NCBI RefSeq assembly: GCF_044465595.1
Contig: NZ_JBITLV010000003.1
Span: 310,001 to 374,000 of the forward strand
Reading direction: 5' to 3'
Length of the DNA stretch: 64,000 nucleotides
Origin: Spongisporangium articulatum
Lineage (GTDB): Bacteria; Actinomycetota; Actinomycetes; Actinomycetales; Kineosporiaceae
The notes beneath the pieces are model-generated. The model searched no databases and was not told the origin of the DNA. It worked only from the letters and a program-made list of their open reading frames with translations. Positions 24,579 through 33,190 of the stretch are shown here, one piece after another; the first letter of the stretch is position 1, and each line of letters starts with the position of its first letter. The position numbers and the translations under genes were made by a program.

Positions 24579-26036
24579 TCAGGAGATCAGGTCCGCCGGG
24601 TCGAGGCGGCGCAGCCGGCGACGGAAGGCGTGGGCCGAGTCGGGCCAGTTGTTCACGTTGTGCCCGTCGACGAGGTACCAGCTGCGGCACCCGGTCTCCC
24701 AGATCGTGCCCGCGCTCGCCGCGTGGAACCAGTCGAGGTATGCCTGTTGCACCTCGGGCCGCACCTCGATGGTCTCGGCACCGCCCGAGCGCAGCCGGCG
24801 CAGCGCCTGCCGCACCCAGCCCAGCTGCGCCTCGATCATCAGCAGGATCGAGGTGTTGCCCAGGTTCGTGCCCGGCCCGTAGAGGGTGAACAGGTTCGGG
24901 AAGCCGGCGACCACGGTGCCGAGGTAGGCCGTCGCGCCGTCCCGCCAGCGCTCGGCCAGCGTCACGCCGTCCGGTCCGGTGATCTCGATCGGGGCGAGGA
25001 AGTCGGTGGTCTCGAAGCCGGTGCCGAAGATCAACACGTCGGCCTCGTGCAGCGCGCCGTCCGCGGTGCGCACGCCCTCGGGGGTGACGCCGCTGATCGG
25101 CTCGGTGACCAGGTCGACGTCGGGCCGGACCAGCGTCCGGTACCAGTCGGGGGCGCGCAGGATGCGCTTGCAGCCCATCCGGTAGTCGGGCGTGAGCTTG
25201 CGCCGCAGCGACCGGTCGCGGACGGCGCGCAGCAGCCGGAGCCGCCAGCCGACCTCGGCGAACCGCATGAGCACGGGGTACTTCACGAACCCGAGGCCCA
25301 GCATCTCGTTCCAGAGGTACTGGCGCAGCCGGCTCAGCCTCAGCAGCCCGGGCACCCGCGCGTAGGCGGCCTTCTCCCACTCACGGTAGGGGCGGTCCGC
25401 CTTGCCGACGATGTACGGCGCCGACCGCTGGAACACCGTGACCCGCTGCGCCGCCTCGACGATCCGGGGCACGAACTGCACGGCGCTGGCGCCCGTCCCC
25501 ACGACGGCCACCCGTTTCCCGTTCAGGTCGAGCTCCGCCGGCCAGTCGGCGCTGTGAAAAGCCTGGCCGGAGAACGACTCGAGACCGTCGAGGGCCGGCA
25601 CCGCGGGGCGGCTCAGCTGCCCGGTCGCGGCGATGACGACGTCCGCCCGCACCTCGGTGAGGCCCTCCTCGGGATGGTCGAGCTCGACGAGCCAGCCCCC
25701 GTCGTCCCAGCGGGCCCGGCGCACCGTGGTGCGCAGGCGCAGGTACGGCTCGAGGCCGTGGGCCCGGACGACGTCGCGCAGGTTCTCGAGGATCTCCGGG
25801 CCGTCGCCGTAGGTGCGCGACCAGCGCGGGTTCGGCCGGAACGAGAGGGAGTACAGGTGCGAGGGGACGTCGCACTGCGCGCCCGGGTACGTGTTGGCCG
25901 CCCACACGCCGCCGACCTCGCCGGCCTGCTCGACGACGGTCAGGTCGCGAACGCCGTCCCGCCGCATGGCCGCGGCCGCCGCGAGCCCGCCCGCCCCGGC
26001 GCCGATGATCAGGACGGACAGGTCACGTGGGGGCAT
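24579..26036 (-). CDS. FAD-dependent monooxygenase of the Baeyer-Villiger type
   Basis: The 485-residue flavoprotein has two Rossmann motifs, GAGAGGLAAA near residue 12 for FAD and GTGASAVQF for NADPH. Between them is the Baeyer-Villiger fingerprint FxGxxxHxxxW as FSGQAFHSADWP. Such enzymes insert oxygen next to a ketone; the substrate cannot be told from sequence. The gene lies 9 bases after lpdA and 21 before miaB on the same strand, so it may be transcribed with them although the functions are unrelated. The ATG at 26036 fits the conserved LSVLIIGAGAGG start. Confidence 0.88.
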   Translation of the reverse strand: MPPRDLSVLIIGAGAGGLAAAAAMRRDGVRDLTVVEQAGEVGGVWAANTYPGAQCDVPSHLYSLSFRPNPRWSRTYGDGPEILENLRDVVRAHGLEPYLRLRTTVRRARWDDGGWLVELDHPEEGLTEVRADVVIAATGQLSRPAVPALDGLESFSGQAFHSADWPAELDLNGKRVAVVGTGASAVQFVPRIVEAAQRVTVFQRSAPYIVGKADRPYREWEKAAYARVPGLLRLSRLRQYLWNEMLGLGFVKYPVLMRFAEVGWRLRLLRAVRDRSLRRKLTPDYRMGCKRILRAPDWYRTLVRPDVDLVTEPISGVTPEGVRTADGALHEADVLIFGTGFETTDFLAPIEITGPDGVTLAERWRDGATAYLGTVVAGFPNLFTLYGPGTNLGNTSILLMIEAQLGWVRQALRRLRSGGAETIEVRPEVQQAYLDWFHAASAGTIWETGCRSWYLVDGHNVNNWPDSAHAFRRRLRRLDPADLIS

Positions 26037-26045
26037 CCACGCAGA

Positions 26046-27446
<1,401 letters not shown>

Positions 27447-27501
27447 GCTGTCGACCATATCCCTCCCAACATCCCCGACGGCCTCCGGAGTCCTGAGCAC
27501 G

Positions 27502-27517
27502 GTGACTCGCGTGTCAC
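27502..27517. promoter_or_regulatory. Inverted repeat in the lpdA/VTT-protein divergent promoter
   Basis: GTGAC-TCGCGT-GTCAC is a 5-bp perfect inverted repeat with a 6-base spacer between two divergent genes, so it could be an operator for either. It resembles BldD- or GntR-type sites only loosely (spacing differs from the BldD consensus). Confidence 0.4.
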
Positions 27518-27538
27518 ACCCGGTACAACAGGACGACG

Positions 27539-28252
27539 ATGAACGAGGACGAGCCGACGGGTCACGACGAGTCAACCGGCCCACCCCCAGCACCCCGGCG
27601 TCGCGGGGCGCGGCTGCGGCTCGCCCTGCTCGTGCTCGCACTGCTCGGGGCCCTGACGGCCGTCCTGCTCGGCGCGACTCCCGACGTGTCGGCGGTGCGC
27701 GCCTGGGCCGACGAGCAGGGGACGGCGGGTCTGCTGCTGTGGGCCCTGGCCGCCGGCCTGCTGGAATCGGTGATGCTGCCGCGGCCGGTGCTCGGGGCGG
27801 CGTCGGGCATCCTGTACGGGCCGCTGCTCGGCACCGTCGCCAACCTCCTCGCGTCGCTGATCAGCGCCACCTTCGCCGTGACCGTCGGCCGACTGGCCGG
27901 GTACGACGCTGTGCGCAGCTTCGTACCCCCGGGGCAGCTGGCCTGGTTGGAGGCTCGGCGGGACCGCTTCGGTCTGGCCGTCGTCGTGGTGCAACGGGCC
28001 GGTCCCGGCCTGCCGGATGCCTGGTCCTCCTACGGCTACGGGGCCCTGGGGTTCCGGCTGCGCACCGTCCTGACCGGCACCTTGATCGGCTCACTGCCCT
28101 GGGCGCTCGCCTACGCGCTCGTGGGGGCCAACGCCGACGACCCGCTGTCCGCCGGAGGGGGCCTCGCGCTGGCCGTCATGGCCGGCGCCGGCGCCCTGGG
28201 CCTCGCGCTCCTGCTGTGGGTCCGTCGCCAGGAGCACGAGCCGCTACCGTGA
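27539..28252 (+). CDS. TVP38/TMEM64 (VTT-domain) membrane protein
   Basis: A 237-residue polytopic protein. A Pro/Arg-rich cytoplasmic start precedes hydrophobic segments around 28-46, 62-80, 82-120 (containing the re-entrant-type GAASGILYGPLLG), 160-200 and 205-230. The pattern G--YG---G and RAGPGLPDAWSSYGYG fits the VTT/DedA-like family, thought to move or flip lipids. It overlaps the next gene by GTGA. Substrate unknown. Confidence 0.8.
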   Translation: MNEDEPTGHDESTGPPPAPRRRGARLRLALLVLALLGALTAVLLGATPDVSAVRAWADEQGTAGLLLWALAAGLLESVMLPRPVLGAASGILYGPLLGTVANLLASLISATFAVTVGRLAGYDAVRSFVPPGQLAWLEARRDRFGLAVVVVQRAGPGLPDAWSSYGYGALGFRLRTVLTGTLIGSLPWALAYALVGANADDPLSAGGGLALAVMAGAGALGLALLLWVRRQEHEPLP

Positions 28253-29061
28253 GCGGCGTGAGTGCCGCCTGGTTCCCGGACCCGAACGATCCGACGCGGC
28301 TGCGCTACTGGGACGGCGAACGCTGGACCGAGCACACCGCCCCCCTGCCGGCGGCCGCCCCGGCCGCCACCCCGCCGGCCGCGGCGCCGGGAATCCTCGC
28401 CCCGCCGCCGATGAGCGCCCAGGCGGACCTGGAGTCGGAGCGGGCGGGCGGACGACGGGCGGGACTGGCCCAGCTGGTCGGCGTCGTCCTCGTCGTCGCC
28501 TACGACGCGCTCGCGCTGCTGATGCTGCGCGACCTGGTGCCCTGGATGCGCGACAGCCTCCGGCTGATCTTCGACGCGGCCGAGAGCGGGTCCTCCGCCC
28601 CGCCGCCGCTCCCGGAGATGCCGCGCGGCCTCGAGGTGACGCAGGGGTTCACCCAGCTGCTCTGGCTCGCGCTGATCGTCGTGCGCATCCTGTTCGCGAT
28701 CTGGGTCTACCGGGCCGCGCTGCTGGCGCGGCGCGCGGGGCTGCCGGCCACGCACTCCCCCGGCTGGACCGTCGCCGGCTTCTTCGTCCCGGTCATCAGC
28801 CTCTGGTTCCCCTACCAGGGCCTGCGCGACCTGTTCCCGCCCGGGAACCCGGCCCGGCGCACGGCTCGGCTCTGGTTCACGGCCTACCTGGCCCACCTCG
28901 TGCTGGGCACCGTCGGGGTCGGGATCGCGTTCGTCGCGCTGCCCGCGGGCGCGGTGGTCGTGGCGCTGGGCACGGTGGCGGGGGTCGCGCAGATGCTGCT
29001 GGGCCGCGCCGTCATCAAACAGTCGCTCGAGGCGCACGCCCAGCTGGTCGGTTCCGCCTAG
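28249..29061 (+). CDS. DUF2510 and DUF4328 membrane protein
   Basis: The 270-residue protein begins with a DUF2510 module (AAWFPDPNDPTRLRYWDGERWTEH), a short tryptophan-rich motif common at the N-terminus of actinobacterial membrane proteins. A Pro/Ala linker and a DUF4328 domain follow, with about four membrane segments and the conserved SPGWTVAGFFVPVISLWFPYQ. Translation is coupled to the VTT gene (GTGA; a second GTG lies three codons on). The stop codon lies in a 17-bp tandem repeat shared with the end of recX. Function unknown. Confidence 0.8.
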   Translation: MSGVSAAWFPDPNDPTRLRYWDGERWTEHTAPLPAAAPAATPPAAAPGILAPPPMSAQADLESERAGGRRAGLAQLVGVVLVVAYDALALLMLRDLVPWMRDSLRLIFDAAESGSSAPPPLPEMPRGLEVTQGFTQLLWLALIVVRILFAIWVYRAALLARRAGLPATHSPGWTVAGFFVPVISLWFPYQGLRDLFPPGNPARRTARLWFTAYLAHLVLGTVGVGIAFVALPAGAVVVALGTVAGVAQMLLGRAVIKQSLEAHAQLVGSA

Positions 29062-29108
29062 TCGAACCGGGCCTCTAGTCGAACCGGGCCTCTAGTCGAA
29101 CTCTGCCT
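29058..29108. repeat. Three tandem 17-bp units at a convergent gene junction
   Basis: CTAGTCGAACCGGGCCT occurs at 29058 and 29075, and a third copy at 29092 differs at three positions (CTAGTCGAACTCTGCCT). The first unit holds the stop of the DUF4328 gene and the third holds the stop of recX. Each unit contains a CTAG, so each offers a TAG stop on both strands. Confidence 0.9.
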
Positions 29109-29721
29109 CGAGGGCTGCGGCCGCCTCGTCGTCGGCGGCCAGCTGCTCGCGGATGGCCTGCATGGCGACGCCCGGGCCGTACCCCTTGCGGGCGAGCATG
29201 CCCGCCAGCCGGCGCACCCGCCGCTGCGGGTCGTCGCGGGCCATGCCGGGGGCCCGGCGGCGCACCAGTTCGCGCGCGGCGGCCAGCTCGTCCTCGGGGG
29301 CGACCTGGGCCACCGCCTGTTTCACGAGTTCCCCCTCGACCCCGCGCTGGCGTAGCTCGTGGGCGAGCGCGCGGCGGGCGAGGCCCCGACCGTGGTGCCG
29401 GGACTCCACCCACTGCCGCGCGAACTCCCCGTCGTCGACGAGCTGGACCTCCTCGAACCGGTCGAGGACCGCCTCGACCGCCGGTTCGGGGATGCCCTTG
29501 CGCCGCAGCGACGTGGCCAGCTGGGCCCGTGTGCGCGGGCCCATGCTCAACTGCCGCAGCGCGATCTCACGACCGAGCTCCAGAGGGTCGCGGGTCTCCG
29601 GGTCACGAGCGGAGGCCGGGACCGCCCCGGAACCGGCGCCCGCTCGCGACCCGGAAGCTTCAGAACTCGACCGGTGCTTCGACGGCCGTCTCGACCGGCG
29701 CGTCGAGGGTGGCTCCGACAC
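29092..29721 (-). CDS. recX: Regulatory protein RecX
   Basis: RecX binds RecA filaments and restrains their activity. The core (DPLELGREIALRQLSMGPRTRAQL onward) shows the three-helix RecX repeats with LRRKGIPE, FARQWVESRHHGRG and ARKGYGPG. No ATG or GTG exists between the recA stop and this conserved start. The best start is a GTG at 29721 inside recA, preceded by AAGGAG at 7 bases, giving 209 residues and a 62-base overlap with recA. The first 40 residues would be a Ser/Arg-rich tail. A non-standard start nearer the core is the alternative. Confidence 0.85.
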   Translation of the reverse strand: MSEPPSTRRSRRPSKHRSSSEASGSRAGAGSGAVPASARDPETRDPLELGREIALRQLSMGPRTRAQLATSLRRKGIPEPAVEAVLDRFEEVQLVDDGEFARQWVESRHHGRGLARRALAHELRQRGVEGELVKQAVAQVAPEDELAAARELVRRRAPGMARDDPQRRVRRLAGMLARKGYGPGVAMQAIREQLAADDEAAAALEAEFD

Positions 29722-30706
29722 CGAGCTTCTCCTTGATCTTCTTCTCCAGCTCGTTGCCGAGGTCGGGGTTGTCCCGCAGGAAGTTGCGGGCGTTCTCCTT
29801 GCCCTGGCCGAGCTGGTCGCCCTCGTACGTGTACCAGGCACCGGACTTGCGGACGAAGCCGTGCTCCACGCCCATGTCGATCAGGCCGCCCTCGCGAGAG
29901 ATGCCCTGGCCGTAGATGATGTCGAACTCGGCCTGCTTGAACGGCGGGCTGACCTTGTTCTTCACGACCTTCACCCGAGTCCGGTTGCCGACCGCGTCGG
30001 ACCCGTCCTTCAGGGTCTCGATGCGCCGCACGTCGAGGCGGACCGAGGCGTAGAACTTCAGCGCCCGACCACCGGTCGTCGTCTCGGGCGAGCCGAACAT
30101 GACGCCGATCTTCTCGCGCAGCTGGTTGATGAAGATGGCGGTCGTGCCGGAGTTGTTCAGCGCACCGGTGATCTTCCGGAGGGCCTGCGACATCAACCGG
30201 GCCTGGAGGCCGACGTGGCTGTCGCCCATCTCGCCCTCGATCTCAGCCTTCGGCACGAGGGCCGCGACCGAGTCGATGACGATGATGTCGAGCGCGCCGG
30301 ACCGGATCAGCATGTCGGCGATCTCGAGCGCCTGCTCACCCGTGTCGGGCTGGGAGACCAGCAGCGAGTCGGTGTCGACGCCGAGCTTCTTGGCGTACTC
30401 CGGGTCGAGCGCGTGCTCGGCGTCGATGAACGCCGCGATCCCGCCCTGGCGCTGGGCGCTGGCCACGGCGTGCAGCGCGACCGTCGTCTTACCGGACGAC
30501 TCCGGACCGTAGATCTCGATCACCCGGCCGCGCGGCAGGCCGCCGATGCCGAGCGCGACGTCGAGCGCGATGGCCCCCGTCGGGATCACTTCGATCGGCG
30601 GGCGCACGTCGTCACCCAGGCGCATGACCGACCCCTTGCCGAACTGGCGGTCGATCTGGGCGAGAGCGGTCTCTAGGGCCTTTTCGCGGTCTGCGGGAGC
30701 GGGCAT
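29660..30706 (-). CDS. recA: Recombinase RecA
   Basis: RecA forms filaments on single-stranded DNA, drives strand exchange and triggers LexA cleavage. The 348-residue protein has Walker A GPESSGKTT (67-75), the MAW-like region QLREKIGVMFGSPETTTGG and loop 2. The C-terminal tail ends in an acidic/Pro stretch of PVE repeats. The ATG follows GAGGTGAGG. recX follows and overlaps. An SOS box lies 158 bp upstream, and DUF3046 lies beyond it, the usual actinobacterial order. Confidence 0.98.
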   Translation of the reverse strand: MPAPADREKALETALAQIDRQFGKGSVMRLGDDVRPPIEVIPTGAIALDVALGIGGLPRGRVIEIYGPESSGKTTVALHAVASAQRQGGIAAFIDAEHALDPEYAKKLGVDTDSLLVSQPDTGEQALEIADMLIRSGALDIIVIDSVAALVPKAEIEGEMGDSHVGLQARLMSQALRKITGALNNSGTTAIFINQLREKIGVMFGSPETTTGGRALKFYASVRLDVRRIETLKDGSDAVGNRTRVKVVKNKVSPPFKQAEFDIIYGQGISREGGLIDMGVEHGFVRKSGAWYTYEGDQLGQGKENARNFLRDNPDLGNELEKKIKEKLGVGATLDAPVETAVEAPVEF

Positions 30707-30863
30707 GTCCTCACCTCTGGGCTAGCCGAGTCTGAGCTCGTTCGTCTTCTCGTCGCCCCGACGCTAGGACCGACCACCGACAGTCCGGTTCCACGAGCGG
30801 TGAGGCTGTGGACGACGGGCCGGTCGAGCGGGTGTGGATCGCAGGACGTGCCCGTCACGGTAT

Positions 30864-30879
30864 CCGAACAGATGTTCGA
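30864..30879. promoter_or_regulatory. SOS box upstream of recA
   Basis: CCGAACAGATGTTCGA matches TCGAACRNRYGTTCGA at 15 of 16 positions. It lies between the DUF3046 stop and recA, 158 bp before the recA ATG. Confidence 0.85.
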
Positions 30880-30926
30880 CGTGAGGGAGTTCCGGCGCGC
30901 GACACGCCGGGAGGGCCGCGAGAAGT

Positions 30927-31163
30927 TCAGCGGCCCCGGGAACGGGGCGGGGCGTCGTCCGAGCCCCAGATGCGCGACTGCGGGACGTCGAGCGAGCGCG
31001 CCAGCGCGAACCACACGTCGCGGACGGGCGGATCGCCGTCCGCCAGGGCCTGCTCGGCGGTGCGTCCGCCCAGGTCGAGCAGCACGTGCTCGCGTGCGAG
31101 CAGCCGTCCGCGGGCGGCGCCGAACTCGCCGTCCACCAGGTTCCAGAACTCGCTCTGCCGCAC
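30927..31163 (-). CDS. DUF3046 family protein
   Basis: A 78-residue protein matching the small actinobacterial family found just upstream of recA: RQSEFWNLVDGEFG, LAREHVLLDLGGRTAEQAL and DVWFALARSLDVP. The GTG at 31163 is set by the family N-terminus; the open frame extends 32 codons further without similarity. Function unknown. It is co-oriented with recA but separated by the SOS promoter. The last 15 residues are Asp/Pro/Arg-rich and not conserved. Confidence 0.85.
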   Translation of the reverse strand: MRQSEFWNLVDGEFGAARGRLLAREHVLLDLGGRTAEQALADGDPPVRDVWFALARSLDVPQSRIWGSDDAPPRSRGR

Positions 31164-31228
31164 GCCTCGAGCATGCCACCCGCCGGCGACGGAAGAATCT
31201 CGGTCCGAAACCACCCCGAAACGAATTC

Positions 31229-31243
31229 TTACTGAAGGGTAGC
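31229..31243 (+). promoter_or_regulatory. Operator-like element YTACT-N4-GGTARC upstream of the GMC oxidase
   Basis: It reads TTACTGAAGGGTAGC and lies 199 bases before the GTG chosen for the GMC gene. A TATGTT sequence about 20 bases further on could be the -10 box, which would put the element near a promoter. It matches the three other elements in the window. Confidence 0.5.
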
Positions 31244-31442
31244 TTGTGGCGCCCGTCACGAGTTATGTTGCCGCCCGGCCCGGTCGGCAGACCGGCATCC
31301 CCAGGTCCGCCCGGGGGCACCGATGACGCTTGCCCTGGCCAGGTATGGCCAGTTCGTCCCCCGGCGACCACCTCCGCAGGAAGCCACCTGCGCGAACGAC
31401 GTCCCGGACTCCCTGACACGAAGACGCCGTTTGGAGATCACT

Positions 31443-33089
31443 GTGGATCGTCGAACTTTCATGAAGGCTGCCGGTGCGACCGGTGCCGCCGCCGCCGTCA
31501 CGTCCGTCGGCGTCGCGACCGCCGCCGAGGCCGAGGCCGCCAACCCGATCCAGGTCGCGAAGTACAAGCTCCTCGTCCCGGAGATCTTCAAGGCCCTCCC
31601 GGACGCCCCCGCCACCAACAAGGCGATCGTCATCGGCTCGGGCTTCGGTGCCGCCGTCACGGCGTACCGCCTGGGCCAGGCCGGCGTCCAGACCGCCGTC
31701 CTGGAGCGCGGCTCGCGCTGGCCGAACGACCTGAACCGCAACATCTTCACCACCGACGCGAACCCGGACGGCCGCGGCTTCTGGCACCGGACGAAGTTCA
31801 CCGGGGTCTCCGGCCTGACCAACAGCTTCGACGACTTCGGCGGCGTCCTCGACGTCACCGAGTTCGACGGCCTCGACGTCTGGCACGGTGCGGCCGTGGG
31901 CGGTGGCTCCATCGTCTACACCGGCGCCACGATCGAGCCCGAGGAGCGGTTCTTCAAGCACGTCTTCGGCCTGACCGGCACGTTCGGCGACGTGGGCGCG
32001 CTCTACAACGAGATGCACAACACGTACTACCCGATGGCCCTGGCCAACCTGGGCGCCACCCCGATGCCGGACAAGATCTACAACTCCAACGCCTTCACGC
32101 ACTCCCGCACGTGGGACGCGCAGTCGGCGAAGGCGGGTTACGCGCCGCAGGTGATCAACGGCATCTGGAACTGGGACACCGTCCAGAAGGAGATCGACGG
32201 CAAGAGCAGCCCCTCCTGCATCATGGGCGCGAGCAACCTGGGCAACTCCAACGGCGCCAAGCAGGACCTCAACTACAGCTACCTGAAGTGGGCCGAGGCC
32301 ACCGGCAAGGCCAAGATCTACGCCGGCCACCAGGTCACCGACATCAAGCGCAGCGGCAACCTGTGGGCCGTCACGGTCCAGAAGATCGACCCGACCGGCA
32401 AGGTGCTCTCCACCCGCACCCTCACCGCCGAGAAGCTGTTCCTGGGCGCCGGCTCGATCAACACCACCGAACTGCTGCTCAAGGCCAAGGCCACCGGCGC
32501 GCTGCCGAACCTGCCCAGCGCCATCGGCAAGGGCTGGGGCACCAACGGTGACGCGGCGATCGTGCGCGTGCTGACCCTGGGTGGCTTCACCCAGGGCGCG
32601 GCGTCCCGCAGCCGGATCCTCGACGAGACGACCACGCCGGGCCTGCCGGTCACGCTCGAGAACTGGTACGTGCCGGGTCTGCCCGTCGACCTGGGCATGA
32701 TCGGTTCGCTGGGCATGGTGCTCGACGACACCCGTGGCTCGTTCACCTACGACACCACGGCCAAGAAGCTGAAGCTGTCGTGGCCGGGTCAGGACGCGGC
32801 CAAGCTGGCCATGCGCGCGGTCAACAACAAGATCGCGAAGGCCGCCGGCGTCAGCGTCGGCTTCCCGCCCCTGGCGCCCGACGTCAACACCACCTTCACC
32901 GCGCACCCGCTCGGTGGCGCGGTGATCGGCCAGGCGTCGGACAACTACGGCCGCGTCAACGGCTACCCGGGCCTGTACGTCGTCGACGGCGCGGGCATCC
33001 CCGGCAGCACCGGCACGGTGAACCCGACCCTGACGATCACGGCGCTGGCCGAGCGCAACATCGCCAAGATCCGGACGACCGACTTCTGA
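31443..33089 (+). CDS. Tat-exported GMC oxidoreductase, cholesterol-oxidase-like
   Basis: The 548-residue flavoprotein begins DRRTFMKAAGATGAAAAV, a twin-arginine signal ending near AAEAEAA (about 30-33). The FAD motif GSGFGA is at 65-70, followed by VLERGSRW and a WHGAAVGGGSIVY segment. C-terminal catalytic residues are H488 in AHPLGG and N527 in GTVNPTLT, with the His-Asn spacing of the class I cholesterol oxidases. It probably oxidises a sterol or other secondary alcohol outside the membrane. The GTG at 31443 follows TTGGAG. It stands alone, between the recA block and lhr, and is followed by a strong terminator. Confidence 0.88.
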   Translation: MDRRTFMKAAGATGAAAAVTSVGVATAAEAEAANPIQVAKYKLLVPEIFKALPDAPATNKAIVIGSGFGAAVTAYRLGQAGVQTAVLERGSRWPNDLNRNIFTTDANPDGRGFWHRTKFTGVSGLTNSFDDFGGVLDVTEFDGLDVWHGAAVGGGSIVYTGATIEPEERFFKHVFGLTGTFGDVGALYNEMHNTYYPMALANLGATPMPDKIYNSNAFTHSRTWDAQSAKAGYAPQVINGIWNWDTVQKEIDGKSSPSCIMGASNLGNSNGAKQDLNYSYLKWAEATGKAKIYAGHQVTDIKRSGNLWAVTVQKIDPTGKVLSTRTLTAEKLFLGAGSINTTELLLKAKATGALPNLPSAIGKGWGTNGDAAIVRVLTLGGFTQGAASRSRILDETTTPGLPVTLENWYVPGLPVDLGMIGSLGMVLDDTRGSFTYDTTAKKLKLSWPGQDAAKLAMRAVNNKIAKAAGVSVGFPPLAPDVNTTFTAHPLGGAVIGQASDNYGRVNGYPGLYVVDGAGIPGSTGTVNPTLTITALAERNIAKIRTTDF

Positions 33090-33110
33090 TCGGCCGCCGC
33101 TGAAGGGCAC

Positions 33111-33145
33111 GAAGGCCCCCGTGGACGTCGTCCGCGGGGGCCTTC
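33111..33145 (+). terminator. Terminator after the GMC oxidase
   Basis: GAAGGCCCCC pairs with GGGGGCCTTC, and the stem continues inward (GGAC/GTCC) to a short loop. It lies 21 bases after the stop and before the lhr promoter. Confidence 0.8.
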
Positions 33146-33190
33146 GCCCGTCCCGAGCGTTCTGTCGGTGGTCCGTGTGAGGATCTGAGC

